A stretch of 64,000 nt of DNA from Ciona savignyi (GCA_000149265.1 CH001993.1:573355-637354); one strand, 5' to 3'; numbered from the stretch's first letter, positions 12,008 through 26,500 are shown. Program-made: numbers and translations. Notes: generated by a model not told the origin, from the letters alone.

Positions 12008-13210
12008 TCAGTAACCCAACTGTTTTGGTTCAGTGATCGCGGATTTGTATTCTTCAAACCACATTTTGAGATCATCAATCTCATGTCCTTCTAAAATGAA
12101 ATTCTGAAAGAAAATTTAAAATAAGTTAAACATGTGGTTAAGCAACAGCAAAACACTTATATTTTACGCGCAGAGAGTGTTATCACACAAGTAATGGTTA
12201 AATAACCTCAAACCCACAAATATCTAAATCTAATCCACTGGATTCATGCAAAGTCCGCTAAGTGTTGTCCGGCCGGTTAGCCTAGTGGTTAAGTACGTCG
12301 CCTTTCAATCGAAAGGTTGCAGATACGAAACTGGTCGCTAGCTAGTCGGTTGTGTCCTTGGGTAAGGCACTTTACGGACATTGCCTGGACCCAGCGGATT
12401 AATTGGTTCTACTAAATTGAAGGAACGTGTGAATCATACACAACACACTGCAATAGCTCCGGTAACCCGACGATGGGCGCGAGGTGATCTGACGATTGCC
12501 CGTGTGAAAACCCCCTTGGTTTTTCCATTCACGGGGATAAACATGAATATCCTATCCTATCCTATCCTATCCTAAGTGCTTCACTCACACAATGAACGAG
12601 CTAGAATCGAGTTTCGAACTCTCAACTCTTCGACTATAGCGACACAATAACCCAACAAGCAGCTCAACCGAACAAAACTTTTAAACTACAACGTGCAGTT
12701 TCGGTGCTTTTTTATTTTTACAATAGTGACCATTTTATAAAAATAAATCTATGGTTTAAAAAGAAAAAGGTTTTTTCAATTCATAAACATAACAGAATGG
12801 TGATTCTCTGTGGAATGGTCATTACAACAGGGTATTCTGAAACTAAACTTAATATCGCGGTATGAACTTCGGTAATTTAAATGAGTGGGCCAGATGTATG
12901 TGATATTGTGTTTGTATTATGACAATAATGCTCATTTTTAACTTTTTTTAGTTTATGTAAATAAATACCCAAATAGCATAGCAAAACTTAAATCATTTAA
13001 ACTTGATTCATTTTAAACACATCAATCATACACAACATCACATGAAACTGAGGCTTACCTGGGGAGAAGGGAGTTGTTGTATTGCTTCTTGCAACATACG
13101 TTGGCCTTCTGGTGAAAGGACGTTCCAGGTCAAATCCAGTTCCGATATTTTGCCAACACACCCAGCCAGACATTGTGCTGTGTGGTCATCCAACCTCTTA
13201 TAGCTTCTCA
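12008..13210 (-). CDS. C-terminal exons of a leucine-rich-repeat-like protein
   Basis: Two exons on the minus strand: 13059-13210 and 12008-12103 (stop TGA at 12008-12010), with GT/AG junction and open phase. The first encodes ISELDLTWNVLSPEGQRML, which resembles one ribonuclease-inhibitor type leucine-rich repeat, as in NLR proteins. The last encodes DDLKMWFEEYKSAI and ends in QLGY. No upstream exon is found between here and NPC1. The whole fragment sits on a contig bounded by a gap and a duplicated segment, so its neighbours may be wrong. The product is not identified further. Confidence 0.6.
12269..12574 (+). mobile_element. tRNA-derived SINE
   Basis: Well preserved full-length copy in the intron of the LRR-like fragment, antisense to it. 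It has a CCGGCCGG head and four ATCCT tail units. Confidence 0.9.
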
Positions 13211-13817
13211 CTGTAAGTTTGATCTATGTGGAACAGGAATGTTAAATCTTCACAATGAATATATCCTGTGAATTATAGATTCAATACTCAACTATCAAAC
13301 AAACCAATTTGAATATTCATTTGAAATATAACAAGTTATGAAAACTTAGCAGCTGGAATATTGGGAGCCAAACATGATTTGATATTTTTGTACATTTTAT
13401 TAATATAGTAGTCCGTGTTGGAACTGTAAGATGATTCGCTGGCAACTTATTTATTTATCATCATCTTTTTTTGTGGTATTAAATACTAAGCATCTTCTTT
13501 ATATTTTGCATTACATATATTTTGTAACTTTGGCCATTTAAACACAAAATTGGGCTAATGGGGGGGGGTGGGGATATGGGAGTCTAAGCATTAAGAAAAT
13601 TGTGTTGAAGTGTAAATTAACTAACAAATGTGACATAATGTGGAAAAAGTCGATACACACATATTTAATGCATCAGTGAGATTTTTAAAAACATGAAAGA
13701 ATTTAGGAATATTTGTGGAAACAAGTTTGAGAGACACACATGTTGGCATGATGTATTTTAAAGTCAGTCGCATCAAAATATCAAGCTTTGGGAGGGGGTG
13801 TGGGGATCTTGTCTTGT

Positions 13818-14402
13818 TAATTTAACGAGTTGAACTAGAACAGTAAAAATGTCTCAACTATATAAAACACACAATTTCTCTGGTAACTTAACGGTAGCAC
13901 GAGGTATTTTGTCGATAATGATACCATGTTTTCCCATTAAAACAATTGAATTTCATATCTCTATATTTCTGATGCCTGGTAAAACACCACCTAAGGACTC
14001 ACCAATCAATTTTCAACAGCATAAATTAGTTTTAGAGACCAAACATACTCCATTTGGCACAAAATACACGTTAGTATGATTTTTTTTATTATTTTCAATT
14101 CAAATCATAATGTTGAAGTCATTTTTACAAATTTGTAGTTTACTTTCAGTTTTCGACTTGAACTTACAACATACGAATGTTCTATCAGAAATCCAAAACA
14201 TGCCACACTATAAACAAGCACAAGTTAGTATTTATGTGACAAATTAAAGTGTGTGAAATATATTAAAGTGAAAAATATGTATATATTGAGGAAAATATGT
14301 AAATTGAGGGAATATATTAACACTAAACCATTTATTGAGAAAAATATATAACACTTAACCATTAATAAACAACCTAGTTGAAGATCGGGGTGTCATGATT
14401 AT
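13818..14402. repeat. Second copy of the 585-bp duplicated segment
   Basis: Matches 10932-11516. Beyond 14402 the sequence continues into the 3' end of NPC1, so this copy is the one anchored to unique sequence on the right. Confidence 0.9.
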
Positions 14403-14572
14403 TAAAGTATTACATCTTACTGCGATTTGTTAAGTATATGGAAAATGGCATCTACAATTATGTGCAATGTCGAAGGACAAAATACTCTAAAAGCACCGCC
14501 ACTACAGCTGTGGAGCCTGCAATGCACTGGTATGTTGAACTTAATGTGAGGAATTAATATGGGATGATGGCT

Positions 14573-17500
14573 TCAGAGCATTGTATAATGGTTGTCTGTG
14601 CAAGCTTTGTTGGTGAAGGTGGTTGGCTCAGTGGCTTCACGCAATTCTTTCTGCTGCTCGTATAACACAGCCTTGTTTACCGGTGGACCTGTTACAAGGG
14701 TGGTCATTTGCAGGTGGGAAACTCGTGTTAAAAGGATTTGTAGAATAGAATATTCATGTTTATCCCTGTAAATGGGAAAACCAAGGGGGTTAACAGATGG
14801 GCAATCATAAGATCACCTCGCGCCCACCGTCGGGTTATCGGAGCTATTTCAGTGTGTTGACTCCATGCCAGCTTAAAACTGGAGCACAGGATACTTACCA
14901 AAGTAACTGAGGAAGACTGGGAGGAATATGAGCCCATGCGCTGTGCCGAGCAGAGTGATCACTAAACACATCCGGAAGAAGAAGATTTGAATGAGCTGTG
15001 CAGTGGCCCAGTTCAGTACGATGATCCCTGGTAAGTTGGTCAGAGCAACTCCAGCAAATACCTGCGGGGGGGGTGGAAGTTTTGTTTCGATATTGGTGGG
15101 TGGGGAAATTATGTTGAAGGACCTATCCATGGGTATCGTCTGACATCTTGCACTTATGGTCTAGTTGTCGATAATATTACAGCATGTGTATAATTAGGAC
15201 ATTTATATTGTTTTTTTTTTATTTAAACTCTTTTATTAATCCATTGGGTTAAGGCTTTGGCCATTAAGTGTCTTGCTCAAAGATACAACTACGAGCTAGT
15301 GATTATTTTAATTTCTGCAACCTTTTAGCAAAATATCGACATACTAACTCACTAAGCTATGGAGCAAACATTACTATAATTAAATAGAATGGCAATACAA
15401 TTGTAGCTAACTGTTAAAACACCCATAGCAATCATTAGATTTGTTAGATTACTGAAGCTATGGCATTGTGCTGAATATAATTGAGATAATACTACTGTTT
15501 TAGTCAAACTAATCCACTGGATTCATGAGATGCCTGCTAAATGACTTACCTAAAACACAACTGACTAGCTAGCTACAAGTTTTGATAACGCAAACTTTCG
15601 ACTAATGATTCAAACAATAAGAATGGGGAGAATACATTATTCTGTCTTTATGTGCATCATGTGCTTCACGTTCCACATGTGCATCACGTGCATCACATGC
15701 ATCAAGTGCATCATGTGCTTAACAAACGTACCGCTGGCCCCATGGTGGACAAGGCCTCAATCACTCGCAACTTTCTCGTTCTGTTGGTCTTCAGTGAGAA
15801 GCTTCGAACAACATGGCTGATGAACTCGACCGACAATCCGATCGCCTGGGGTGGAAATACGGTGAATATGAGGATAGGATATTCATGTTTAGCCCGTAAA
15901 TGGGAAAACTAAGGGGTTAACACACGGGCAATCAGATCACCTCGCGCACACCGTCGGGTTACTGGAGCTATTGTAGTGTGTTGTATATGATAAGACATGT
16001 TCCTTTAATTTGGTAGAACCCATTAATCCGCTGGGTTCAGGCAATGTCCGTAAAGTGCCTTGCACAAGGACACAACCGACTAGCTAGCGACTAGTTTCGC
16101 ACCTGCAACCTTTCAATTGAAAGGCAACGCACTTAACCGCCAGACTAACCGGCCGGACGAATAAAAAGGTGATGGTGTATGGCGAGCATACTCACAGCGA
16201 CCAGATTGATGAGCGCTACGGCGTTCATGTCCACCCCCCAGAGCGAGCACAAACCAGCAGTGTCCACCACAATCATGATGATGGTGACCACAGTGATGAT
16301 ACCCGAGTACCAGTCGAATCCAAGGAGGACAAAACTAAAGACAAATGTGGGGATGAGGCAGATGCCAAGCTGGAAGAGTGCGTCGCCCACCAATGTCAGG
16401 TACTGCTCGTAGTACACGTAGTATAAGCTGGAAATGCAGGGAAAGATAGTTAACACAATGAGTTTAATATTAGGATTGTGATATTTATGTTTATCTATGG
16501 AGATAAAAAAATGAATATGCTTACACATGGATTCAACAGATTACTCCACGAATACACATGGGTAACTGTCAAATTACCTCATAAATACATAAGAGATAGT
16601 TATCACTTGAGTAATCGCCAGATCACCTTACACCCACAGTCGGGTTATCGGTGTTACTGCAGAATAGTAATTATGATCAAAACATTGCTTATCCAGTGAT
16701 CCACCAGGTTCAAGAAAAACCAGACACAACTAACCATACCATGTTCAATTGAATAATTATTCAGCGACACTTTTAACCGACTAAGTTATCATGTTAATAT
16801 TCCACATTGTATTTACCAGTACGGGAACACTGTAAAATCATCTTCGTTGCCAATAATATTTCCGTTTTCATCTGTGTTTGCCAGTTTAAGCGTCTTGGTG
16901 ATATTAGCTGCCAACTCTCGAGCTTTCACCAGGTTCTCTGTGCAGTCGACGGACTTGATACACACGCTGTGGTAGGACATGAAGTAGCTTGCTTCAATCA
17001 CGTCTTGCCCAGTGTTGCCGGAGTAGTTGTGGACGATGTTAACGGCGTTCCCGTACGCCGAATGTCCTCTGCAATGTCATTGGAATTATTCATACAGGTC
17101 GGGAAGGTACCTATGTCTTAATCATATTCAACACACTCATTATGGTGAAACCAATAAAATTAGATTTATTACAGTTAAAAGAGCCCATACAGTTTGAGAA
17201 GAACCCATTTACTTCAGTAACCTGGTGCTGAATGCAAGGTAATGTAATGATTGCCCACATGAGAAATGTTCCCAACATTTTTTCTTAAACACGAATAAGC
17301 AATCTTATTACTCACCCTTTATTACAATTAATACCCGGGTTATCTATGAGAAACCAGGGTAAAAACTCCATAAACTGCTCCGGTGTGTAGTTGTCCTCCT
17401 CAAGACAAGGCTGACAAAGAGACTCAGTGTTGGTGGCGGGGCAGAACTTATCATTGTCAGCCGCTTCGTACCGGCAACACGATTTGCTTCCTCTGACCCC

Positions 17501-20500
17501 CTGAGGGGGCAACCAATCCACGTAATCGTCGTACCATGACGCTGATGGTGTCTCAATCTTCCAACTGACATTGATTGTTTGATTATTTTTTTGTTTTTAT
17601 TGTTTAACAATCTACACCCGGCTGGTAAGTCTGGCAGTTAAGTGCGTCGTCTTTTAATCGAAAGGTTGCAGGTGAAAACTGGTCGCTAGCTACTTGGTTG
17701 TGTCCTTGGGCAAGGCAGTTTACGGACATTGCCTGAACCCAGCGGATTAATGGGTTCTACCAAATTGAAGGAACGTGTCCATCATATACAACACACTGCA
17801 ATAGCTTCGATAACCAGACGATGGGCGCGAGGTGATCTGACGATTGCCCCTGTGTTCACCCCCCATTGGTTTTCCCCCTTTTTTCGACAACAAAATCATG
17901 ATCCATCCATCCTACAAGTGTTTAACTTACTAGTCAGGATTTTGGCTGGCATAGGAAATTTGCTGAGTCAGCGAATAGGTGTCACACCCTGAGCCTCCAC
18001 AGATCATAGAACTCGAGTTTTTGTTCGCGAAGTTGTACGGACCTGTGAAGTTGAGTTGCATATAAGGGATAGGATACTCGTTATCCTCATATACGTCTAT
18101 TATATTTCTACAGATTAGTTTAGAATATAGGATATAATGTTTATGTTTTATCAATGTGTTTGTGAAAACGCAAGTGGTGTTATCACACAGGCAGTCGTAC
18201 CTTGCGCTCACTGTAAGGTTACAAGGGTTATAGCAGTGTGTTGAATATGATTGAGTCTTCCTTCAGTTTTTTATTTTTGTTAAATTGGTCCAAACACCAC
18301 TTAGTGTCTTACTCAAAGACAAAACAAACAAGTTTGGGGCTGGTTTTGATCTAACAACCTTATGGTTTACCGTTGTTGTGGTTTCTACTAACCATCCTGA
18401 AGATACGTACTGATCTTATTTGCCTCTCAGACAAAACGAAAAATAACTAAACTAAATAATTTCATCTGCATTATGCTACCTTTGGTGACAAAATAGACCG
18501 GTACTCCCACATCGAGGTATTTCTCCATGTAATCGAAGTATGTCAGCACGTATGAATCTTTGGGCACCGAGAGGTCTTGATCGAGACCAACTGTGATTCG
18601 AGTGCATAGCACTGCGCACCAGCAGCTCAGCCCTGCAAATCCTACCATCTAAGGATAGGATATTTATGGTTATCCCCGTGAATGGGAAAACCAAGAGGTT
18701 AACACATTGAAATCCTCAGATCACCTTGCGTCCATCGTCGTGTTACCGGAGCTATTGCAGTGTGTTGTGTATGATTCACCCGTTTCTTCAATTTGGTAGA
18801 ACCCATTAATCCGCTGGGTTCAAGCAATGTCCATTAAGTGCCTTGTCCAATGATACAACCGACTAGCTAGCGACCAGTCCAGAACCTGTAACCTCTTGAT
18901 TGAAAGGCTTCGCACTCAACCACCAGACTAACCGGTCCCGCGAAGAAATTATGGGCTCAGAAAGAAGACATAAACAACATCTGGTCAATTAGCTTGGTGG
19001 GTTAGTGCTGCTATTTTCACTAGAATGGTTGTATATTTAAAACTGATCGCCTTGTAGTCGATTTTGTCCTTGGGCAAGGCACTTAATGTATATCGCCTGA
19101 ACACAGTGGATTAATTGGTTGTCGAAAATCAAATGTCTCAATCATATACAACACACTCCAATAGCTTTGGTAACCGGCAGTGAGTAATCTGACGATTGGC
19201 GGTGTGTTAACGCTTCTTGCGTTTTCCCATCCACAGGGATAAAACATAATAACTGATCCTACAAGATACGATTTGACTTACCACCAAATAGCGCACAATG
19301 TCGTTCATTAGAAACGGTGCATAGTATTTCTCAAAGAAATTCTCAAGGTAACTTTTCGATTTTGATTCAGACGGAGACATCTTAAAGCAACAGCAGCAGT
19401 CCAAGCGATTTGCCTGTATTTTGGGGGTTGGGTTGGGGGTTAGAGATAGTAAGATATGGGGGTTGCATTTGGTGCCTCAGTATCAAGATTTAACATTCGA
19501 GGGTAAGTATCATGGGTAAGTGAAATATATAGGAAGTTAAATGAAGAGGGTAATAGAAAAGTGAGTACGAAGTTTAACTATAAATAAGGTTAGGGTTAAT
19601 GCAAAGGTTATAGTATGGGAATGAGGGAGGGGACATCTTACTAGGTGGTATAAACAAGATGTACAAGCTTAAGGTTAGAAAGTTAAGTACGAGAGGCTGT
19701 TTGTAAATATGACTTACTATATAGGCAGGTGTTTGACCATTTTTATGTGTCTTTTTAAATACTGTATATTAGGGCACTATGGGTCAAGTAGTGGGGGTAC
19801 TGGTGGTGAATAGTCAGGGCACTATCGGTCAGGTAGTGAGGGCACCAGGGGTCAGGTAGTGAGAGCACTAGGGGTCAAGTGTTGAGGGCACTATAGCTTA
19901 AGTAGTGAGGGTTCTAGGGGTCAGGTAGTGAGGGTACTAAAGGCCAGGTAGGGAGGGTACTAAAGGCCAGGTAGGGAGGGTACTAGGGGTCAAGTAGCGA
20001 GGGCAATATGGGTCAGGAAGTGGGGGTACTAGGGGTCAAGTGGTGAGGGCACTTGGGGTAAAAACATGGAATAATAATCATACTTCTGTTCGCCTTGCAT
20101 CAATGGACAGAACAGCGAGGAAAGCAGTGATTTGAAGCAAGAAATCGAACGCGATGGAGACGGCAGCTGCTAGGGCGAATTGTTGCACGGCCGGCATGTC
20201 AGTGAGCGCTCCAAGGAAGAACGCAACACACTCGGTGAGCGAGCATAACAACATGCTGGGTCCAACCTCACCCATCACCCGACCAATCTGCTCCGGAAGA
20301 TCTTCATCCTTCCTCCTTTCATCTCTCTATCAACATCAGACTCGTTAGCTTATTTGAACAGTTTGTTGATAAAATGTAATCTTACGATTGGCCGAATGAG
20401 AGGGTTCCCAACATTTTTCATAAGCACAACTTATTACTCACCCTTTTTACACTAGGGGTCAGGTAGAGAGGTTACTAGGGGTCAAGTAGTTAGGGCCCTA

Positions 20501-23500
20501 TGGGTCAGGTAGAGAGGTTACTAGGGGTCAAGTAGTTAGGGCACTATGGGTCAGGTAAAGAGGTTACTAGGGGTCAAGTAGAGAGGTTATTAGGGGTCAA
20601 GTAGTTAGGGCACTATGGGTAAGGTAGAGAGGTTACTAGGGGTCAAGTAGAGAGGTTATTAGGGGTCAAGTAGTTAGGGCACTATGGGTAAGGTAGAGAG
20701 GTTACTAGGGGTCAAGTAGTGAGGATACAATGGGTCAGGTAGGGAGGGTACTAGGGGTCAAGTAGTAAAGGCACTATGGGTCAAAGCACAATTAATAAAT
20801 CATCTCATGCTTTCCCTCATTATCATCCTGCCGTGCCTTGTGCTTTATATTACCTTATAATTCCTATATATACTGTGAATAATTCTATAATAGGGGAGGA
20901 ATCGGAAAGCCAAATCTTGTTGTGACCAATTCTCTTATCTATTCCACAATTTTATTCTATCATACTAAGCTATACATTGTGAAGACTCTCTACTTTTAAT
21001 CTCTTTAACCTGTGATGCACATTGTGTAGACTCTATCTTTTCACTCTCTTTAACCCGTGGTGCATGTTGTGTTTGTTATTTAATAAATCACCTTCTAACA
21101 TTACATAACCTCTTTTTTTACATAAACCAAGTTAAAGCGTTTAAACCAGGCATGGGCAGCATATGGCCCGCGGGTCGGGTCCGCCCCAAAAAGGGATTTT
21201 TACCGGCCCGCTAACTATACCTAACCATACCCTGTAATTAAGATATTGAATACTATTCATGTAATAATCCGGCTCACTAAGATCTTTATTTTCCCACATT
21301 TGGCCCGCCAACTAGAGAAGTTGTCCACCCCTGGTTTAAACGTAGGTTGCTGCCTACCCACCTGGTATTCAAGTGTCAAGATGAATACGTTATCAGCGCC
21401 GATAGCAAGAACCAGGAAGGGAACGACCTCAATAACAATCAACGAGGTGGCATAGCCGATGTAACCGAAGAATCCAATACTGGTGAAGACGCTGGCCAGT
21501 ATGACCAGGATTCCTGATACTCCGAGTGTCAGTTTTGAATCAACCTGCATACAGATGTATTACCGACTGGTTAGTCTGGTGGTTCAGTGCGTCACCTTTC
21601 AATCAAAAGGTTGCAGGTGCGAAACTGGTCGCTAGCTAGTCGGTTGTGTCCTTGGGCAAGGCACTTTACAGACATTGCCTAAACTCAGAGGATTAACGGG
21701 TTCTATTAAATTAAAGGAACATGTCTACCATATACATAACACCTTAATAGCTCCGGTAACACCTTAATAGCTCCGGTGTTCCGTTTTCCAATTTATGGGA
21801 TTAAAATGAATATCTTATCCAAATCTACCACTGCACCGCCCACTTTTATGGCTCACTCACCGGAATTCGTTTGACTGAAGTGTAGGTCCCAAGAGCGACA
21901 GCAATGTATATGAATATGACAAGATAGCCCATCGCAAATACCAGCAGATCAGTTTGGCTGGACCTTTCTAATTCATCTTCTGGGGATCGCTGAAATTTTC
22001 CGTTTTAACTTTGAAGCATAATGTATGGTTCAGCAAAAAAACTTATAGCCAATAATAACGTTATTCATTGTGAGAGGTTGCGAAAATAATTTTTTTCCAT
22101 ATTCACATGATGACTTCACAAGAAAAACATCTTAAAACAAACAGTGTTTGAATTTAAGTTTTTTCCACTTCACCATTAATACTCCGACCGGTAAGTCTAA
22201 TGGTTTAGTGCGACGCCTTTCAACCAAAAGGTCTAAGGTTCGAAACTGGTTGCTAGGTAGTCAGTTGTGTCTTTGGGCAAGCCACTTAACGGACATTGCC
22301 TTAAATCCAGCAGATTAATGGGTTCTACTAAATTAAAGAAACAAGTTAATCATATACAACACACTGCAATAGCTCCGGTACCCCGTCGGTGGACATGAGG
22401 TAATCTGAAGATTACTAACCCCTTAGGTTTTCCCATTCACAGGTTAACCCCTTAGGTTTTCCCATTCACAGGATAAACATGAATATCCTAAGCTTGTGTC
22501 ACCACCTGTGTATTAGCTCACCTCTGAGAAATACGCGAAATCGAAATGTTCAGATTCCCATTCCCCCATGAACTTGAGGAATTGCTTCTCCCATGCCTTG
22601 ACGAGCTTCGTTCGAGAATCAGTTTTATCAAAGTTGTTCACCACGAATGTAATGATGGAGCTGGGTGCTTCACTGTAGCCGTTGCCCTGTAGATGGATGA
22701 ACAATCGCTTAATGTTTATTTTACACACCAAAAAAACAGTCGCATATGCATGAAAGTATCCGGCCGGTTAGTCTGGCGGTTAAGTGCGACGCCTTTCAAT
22801 CGAAAGGTTGCAGGTGCGAAACTGGTCACTGGCTAGTCAGTTGTGTCCTTGGGCAAGGCACTTTACGGACATTGCCAGAACTCAGCGTATTAATGGGTTC
22901 TACCAAATTGAAGGACCGTGTCTATCATATACAACACACTGCAATAGCTCTGGTAACCCGACGATGGGCGCGAGGTGATCTGACGATTGCCCGAGTGTTA
23001 ACCCCCTTGATTTTCACATTCACGGGGATAAACATGAATATCCTATCCTATCTAAAATAGGCAGATGGGGACAGCGAATATCTACCTCAAACTGTTTTTT
23101 ATGTCAGCTGGCATAAGAAGTGCTGTTGTGTTATTGTGTTATCCAGACAAAGTTGCTGCATTTATGTATGAGTTTATAAATGTGTGTCTGGCACAAGCAA
23201 GTGTATTAAAATTACAATCACACTTAACAAAGAGTAACGCTTAACTATTGCATGATTGCTCAGATACTTCCAAGTTGCACGGTAAGAAAAAATTATCATT
23301 TTACCACAGTGTATGGTACAACAACATTTGTGATAAGGACTACAATGTGCCCATGGTCAGGCTGTGTTGTGTATTTGATGGCTGCTGTTTAATTAATTCA
23401 TTTAAATTTACAGGATAAGGACAACATTCTTTAAATCATGTGAAGGATTGAACTGTGCAAAAAAATTGGCAGGTAGAATAAGGATTTCAGCACCTCGCAG

Positions 23501-26500
23501 ACCACTAAACGCGACTATTTAAATAAATCCTGGAAAAAGGTCTGCGTAGCAATATCATTCCGTTTGCATTCTTCAAAAAAAGTTTTTTTTTGCTTCAATA
23601 ATATTATCGCCAATATCTTTAATGCACCGTTAGTTCTTATGCTGTTTTTAGTCGTTTTATGAAAATTTTTTCCAGTATGTATTTATTTTTTGTTTTAAAC
23701 TTTTTGGCCCGTCCCCATTTAATGGTTAAGTGCGTCGCCTTTCAGTCGAAAGGTTGCAGGTGCGAAACTGGTCGCTAGCTAGACGGTTGTGTCCTTGGGC
23801 AAGGCACTTTACGGACATTGCCTGAACCAAGCGGATTAATGGGTTCTACCAAATTGAAGGAACGTGTCTATCATATACAACACACTGCAATAGCTCCGGT
23901 AACCCGACGATGGGCGCGAGGTGATCTGACGATTGCCCGTGTGATAACCCCCTAGGTTTTCCCATTCACGGGGATAAACATGAATATCCTATCCTATCCT
24001 ATCCTATCCTAATGGTAAGTCGCTAGGGCCATCCGCTTATCACTGTTACCCTGTTACCATTTTTCCAGCACTGTGATGCCATTTTAAATGATTCCCTTAC
24101 CTCTCCCTGCCCCCCAACCGCAAGGAAAGGAAAAACTGGTCCCCCAAAGTCACCCATGCAGTTCTGCTTCAGAGGGGTAGTGTCTTGTATCGTAGCTGGT
24201 GCTCTGCAACAATCAAGATTTAGCCAAATTAGGACAAGAGTATCTATGTTTCGCGGGTTAGTCTGGTGGATTAGTGCGTTGCCTTTCAGCCGAGGGGTTG
24301 CAGGTCGAAACTGGTCGCTAGCTAGTCGGTTGTGTCCTTTGGCAAGGCACTTAACGGACATTGCCTAAACCCAGCGGATAACTGGGTTTTATTAAAATGA
24401 AGGATTGTGTGAATCATTACACAATACAAAGCAATAGCTCTGGTAACCAGACGGTGGGCGCGAGGTAATCTGACGATTGCTGTGTGTTAACCCCCTTGGT
24501 TTTTCCATTCAAGGGCGTAAACATGAATATCCTATCCTAATGTTTTTAATCCTGTTGATGATAAAATGCAAGAAGTGTTATTAAAAGGGTAGTCTTTAGA
24601 TTAACCAGCACCAACTTTTGAGCTATTGCAATGTGTTGTATATGATTGAAACAATCCTTTAACTTTAGTAGAATCCATTAATCCACTGAGTTTAAGCAAT
24701 GTACTTCCGTTAAGTAAATTGCACAAGGACATAACCAACTTCAGAGGCTGGTTTTGACCAAACACACTCTATGCTTTCAACCTACACTCTGTGATCGGAT
24801 TATGCAGAGCTCAACAAATATTTTTTAAAATACAAAGTGTGCTTACTGTACACAATATAAGTAATGGTCCCGGTAATCAACGTGGTATTCGATTTTACTG
24901 ATGTCATCTGTATAGTTGGTAGTTTTGAACAAGTTATTGGGGTCATTCTGCCAATAATTCATGACCGAGGTGATCGTACAGTTGTTGTTGTCGGGAGAGA
25001 GGGGCTTGAAACATATATCCTGTGAGGGGGATGAAAGTGTTGGCATGTTAAAATTAACTGTATACCGGCCAGAGCAATAATAGAATCGTATGCATCATTC
25101 ATTTGTACATGTATGATGTATGTAACCTAACCTATTTAATTGCATTATGATTACCTAGACCCAGAGGTAGGATAGGATGGATAGGATATTCATGTTTATC
25201 CCTGTGAATGGGGAAACCAAGGGGGACACAACCGACTAGCTAGTGACCAGTTTCGCACCTGCAATCTTTCGATTGAAAGGCGACACACTAAACTGCCAGA
25301 CTAACCGGCCGGACATAATGGGTTGAACTGAAGACTCCGTCATACACAACACATTACAGTAGCTCTGGTAGCCCAACGATGGGCACGAGGTAAACTCACG
25401 ATAACCTAGGTAAGAATGCCCTTTATTCCATCTAATAGGATAATCATGAAAAATATTTCTATCCTAACCTAGTTGTATCAAAGGGGTTATCCACATTTAA
25501 AGTTACTCTTGTAATAAAGTAAAATTCACATGTTTAAAATGAAGGATTGGGACACACACAGAGGGTGTTCTGCTGGGTTTAAACGATTTCCGCTAAATGG
25601 CTTGTCCAAGATCATGATTGACCAGCATGCACTTAGCTACAATGTTGCAACTAAGCAACTAACACAGCATTATTATGCTATTCTGCTTTGACAATTTTCC
25701 ACACGTTGTAATGGACTCGGTAGATTTTCTTAAAAATAGCAGCGATTAAATCAGATAGTTCCAAGCACCATTTGACCTGATATGGACAACTGGTTAGAAG
25801 GGGGTGTTATGGGTTGTACTCGCATTCAAAACACTGCTTGAAAGTGCTAACCAAGATAAAATTCAACAGTATCTCATTGGTAGTAAAGATGGAATTCTCA
25901 AGATTTTTTAAAAGATTTAACAAAATAATAGATGGCATAAAACATTATAGTGGATGGTATATAACATTATAATAGATGGCATATAACATTATAGTGGATG
26001 GCATATAACATTATAGTGGATGGCATATAATATTATAGTTGGTTTTCCCATTTACGGGGATAAACATGAATATCCTATCCTATTGATTCTCAAGGTCTTT
26101 TTTTAAAAATTTAACATTATAATGGATGGCATATAACATTATAATGGATGGGATAACATTATTATTGGATGGCATATAACATTATAATGGATGGGATATA
26201 ACATTATAATAGATGGCATATAAGTAACATTACAATAGATGGCATATACCATTATATTGGACGGGAGATATCAGTTCTTACATTTAGTGTTCCGATCTTA
26301 GTTTCCCCGCCATCCTCATAAGTGACGTTCATGTAGCGAATCGCACTTTGCAGACTCAACATCTCCAGCAAGTACTCAGTTTTCAGGATATCGGTGAAGT
26401 TGTATTTGACACCCGTGAATGAGGTATACTGTGTCCCTCCAACTTCAAACTGCGGTTTCAATCTCAAAATGATCATTTCCGTTCGATAAAACGCTCCGAA

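Noticed and set aside
10963..14079. Identical 76-codon frames at 10963-11193 and 13849-14079
   Set aside because: Both lie in the duplicated segment and cover a decayed SINE; the perfect identity comes from the assembly duplication, not a gene family.
16145..16426. Plus-strand open frames of 77-85 codons
   Set aside because: Antisense to NPC1 exon 18, which is strongly supported.
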